Source of the DNA: Archegozetes longisetosus
Taxonomy: Eukaryota > Arthropoda > Arachnida > Sarcoptiformes > Trhypochthoniidae
Reading direction: 5' to 3'
NCBI GenBank assembly: GCA_018873245.2
Contig: JAEMBT020000004.1
Coordinates: 12,098,418-12,162,417, forward strand
Length of the DNA stretch: 64,000 bases
The notes beneath the pieces are model-generated. The model was not told where the DNA came from. It did not search any database and saw only the letters and a program-made list of their open reading frames with translations. Below, piece by piece: positions 63,079 to 64,000 of this stretch; the stretch's first letter is position 1; each line of letters starts with the position of its first letter. The position numbers were made by a program, and so were the translations under genes.

Positions 63079-63967
63079 TAAGGGAGTAGGGAACTGTGGA
63101 GGTCGACATTTTAATGAAAATTTTTTTATGAAACAAGTATTATATGTTTAGTTTAATGCGGTTCTTATAACAATTAGGACCCGATAAATATTTAGAAATC
63201 ATACAAATAAATGGAGTGAAGTCGGACTAATGAGTCTAAGGGGGTTCTCGACCCTCCACCTCCAAGTATGATGATCATTAGATTCAGTTCACCGAGATGA
63301 ACATTTTAATACCACATTTGACCACTTCCAACCCGAACCTGACTACTTCTGGCAAACTTCCGACGGAAGTGGCTGACCCCGCCAAGTGATATATCGTCGG
63401 ACTCAGGATATCAAACTGAGCATTTTGATACCCCACTTGATCAATTATCACAAGCAGTTCTCGAGATATCCATTTTTGTTTGGTTTAGTACCTCGTAATG
63501 GATAAACCTGGATTTAGAGAGTCATAACCCAAACAAGCCTGATATAAATTAAGGTTGAATATCTCGAGAACTACTTCAATATCAAGTTAGGTATCAAAAT
63601 GCTCAGTTCGATGTCCTGAGTCCAACGATATATCACTTGGCGGGGTCAGCTACTTCCGTCGGGAGTTTGCCAGAAGTAGTCAGGTTCGGGTTGGAAGTGG
63701 TCAAGTGTGGTATTAAAATGTTCATCTCGGTGAACTGAATCTAATGATCATCATACTTGGAGGTGGAGGGTCGAGAACCCCCTTAGACTCATTAGCCCGA
63801 CTTCACTCCATTTATTTGTATATGATTTCTAAATATTTATCGGGTCCTAATTGTTATAAGAACCGCATTAAGCAGAAACGAATAGCTTAAATTTTCTAAA
63901 CATATAATACTTGTTTCGTAAAAAAATTCATTAAAATGTCAGCCTCTACAATTCCCTACTCTTCCTT
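63079..63967. mobile_element. Fold-back element: 0.89 kb near-perfect inverted repeat
   Basis: The left arm (about 63079-63470) and the right arm (about 63557-63967) are inverted copies over roughly 390-410 bp, with a loop of under 90 bp. Examples of paired blocks are GCGGTTCTTATAACAATTAG with its complement near 63850, GGGTTCTCGACCCTCCACCT with its complement near 63765, CCAAGTGATATATCGT with its complement near 63625, and TTCTCGAGATATC near 63459 with its complement near 63560. The right arm has an extra stretch of about 24 bp near 63869-63892 that the left arm lacks, and point differences are scattered. The outer ends read AAGGGAGTAGGGAA and, on the other strand, AAGGAAGAGTAGGGAA. No coding sequence is seen. 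It is either a fold-back/MITE-type transposable element or a source of long hairpin RNA. Target duplications are not clear. Confidence 0.85.
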
Positions 63968-64000
63968 GTAAGAATTGTTTGAATTGGAAAGAAACTATTC

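Overview
The window is eukaryotic nuclear DNA. It is very AT-rich, and its protein genes are split by short GT-AG introns (mostly 50-140 nt) with exact phase matches. It carries a let-7/miR-100/miR-125 microRNA cluster, which marks a bilaterian. Arthropod-type TATA promoters, compact introns and the mix of genes suggest an arthropod, possibly an acariform mite or another chelicerate; that placement is inference. No tRNA, rRNA or CRISPR array was recognised.

Layout. At 1.9-2.7 kb (+) is a ninjurin-family gene, convergent with an orphan protein at 3.3-4.2 kb (-) that ends in a prenylation (CaaX) box. After about 5 kb of featureless DNA comes a small four-helix membrane protein (9.5-10.0 kb, +) and a pogo/Tigger-type MITE (12.1-12.7 kb). 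From 13.4 to 27.5 kb genes are dense: a three-Tudor protein with a CCCH zinc finger (-), an unrecognised coiled-coil protein (-), ALG5 (+), MRPL46 (-), BCKDHA (-), and a fusion of a BadF-type sugar kinase with a MurQ-type N-acetylmuramate-6-phosphate etherase (-). A 13-exon TMEM145/GPR180-family receptor-like gene follows at 28.8-32.5 kb (+).

From 32.5 to 59.8 kb there is a 27 kb stretch with no protein gene I can support. Within it, on the minus strand in the order miR-100, let-7, miR-125, lies the let-7 complex, presumably carried on one long non-coding transcript. The right end holds the Golgi pH regulator gene GPHR (59.8-62.3 kb, -) and a near-perfect 0.89 kb fold-back inverted repeat (63.1-64.0 kb).

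Most of the protein genes are housekeeping genes: N-glycosylation, mitochondrial translation, branched-chain amino acid breakdown and Golgi ion balance. The standout is the kinase-etherase fusion. Both halves keep the residues expected for activity, so one intron-containing animal gene appears to encode a two-step route from bacterial cell-wall MurNAc to GlcNAc-6-phosphate. All exon models were built by eye from splice signals, reading phase and remembered family sequence; none was checked by alignment or transcripts.
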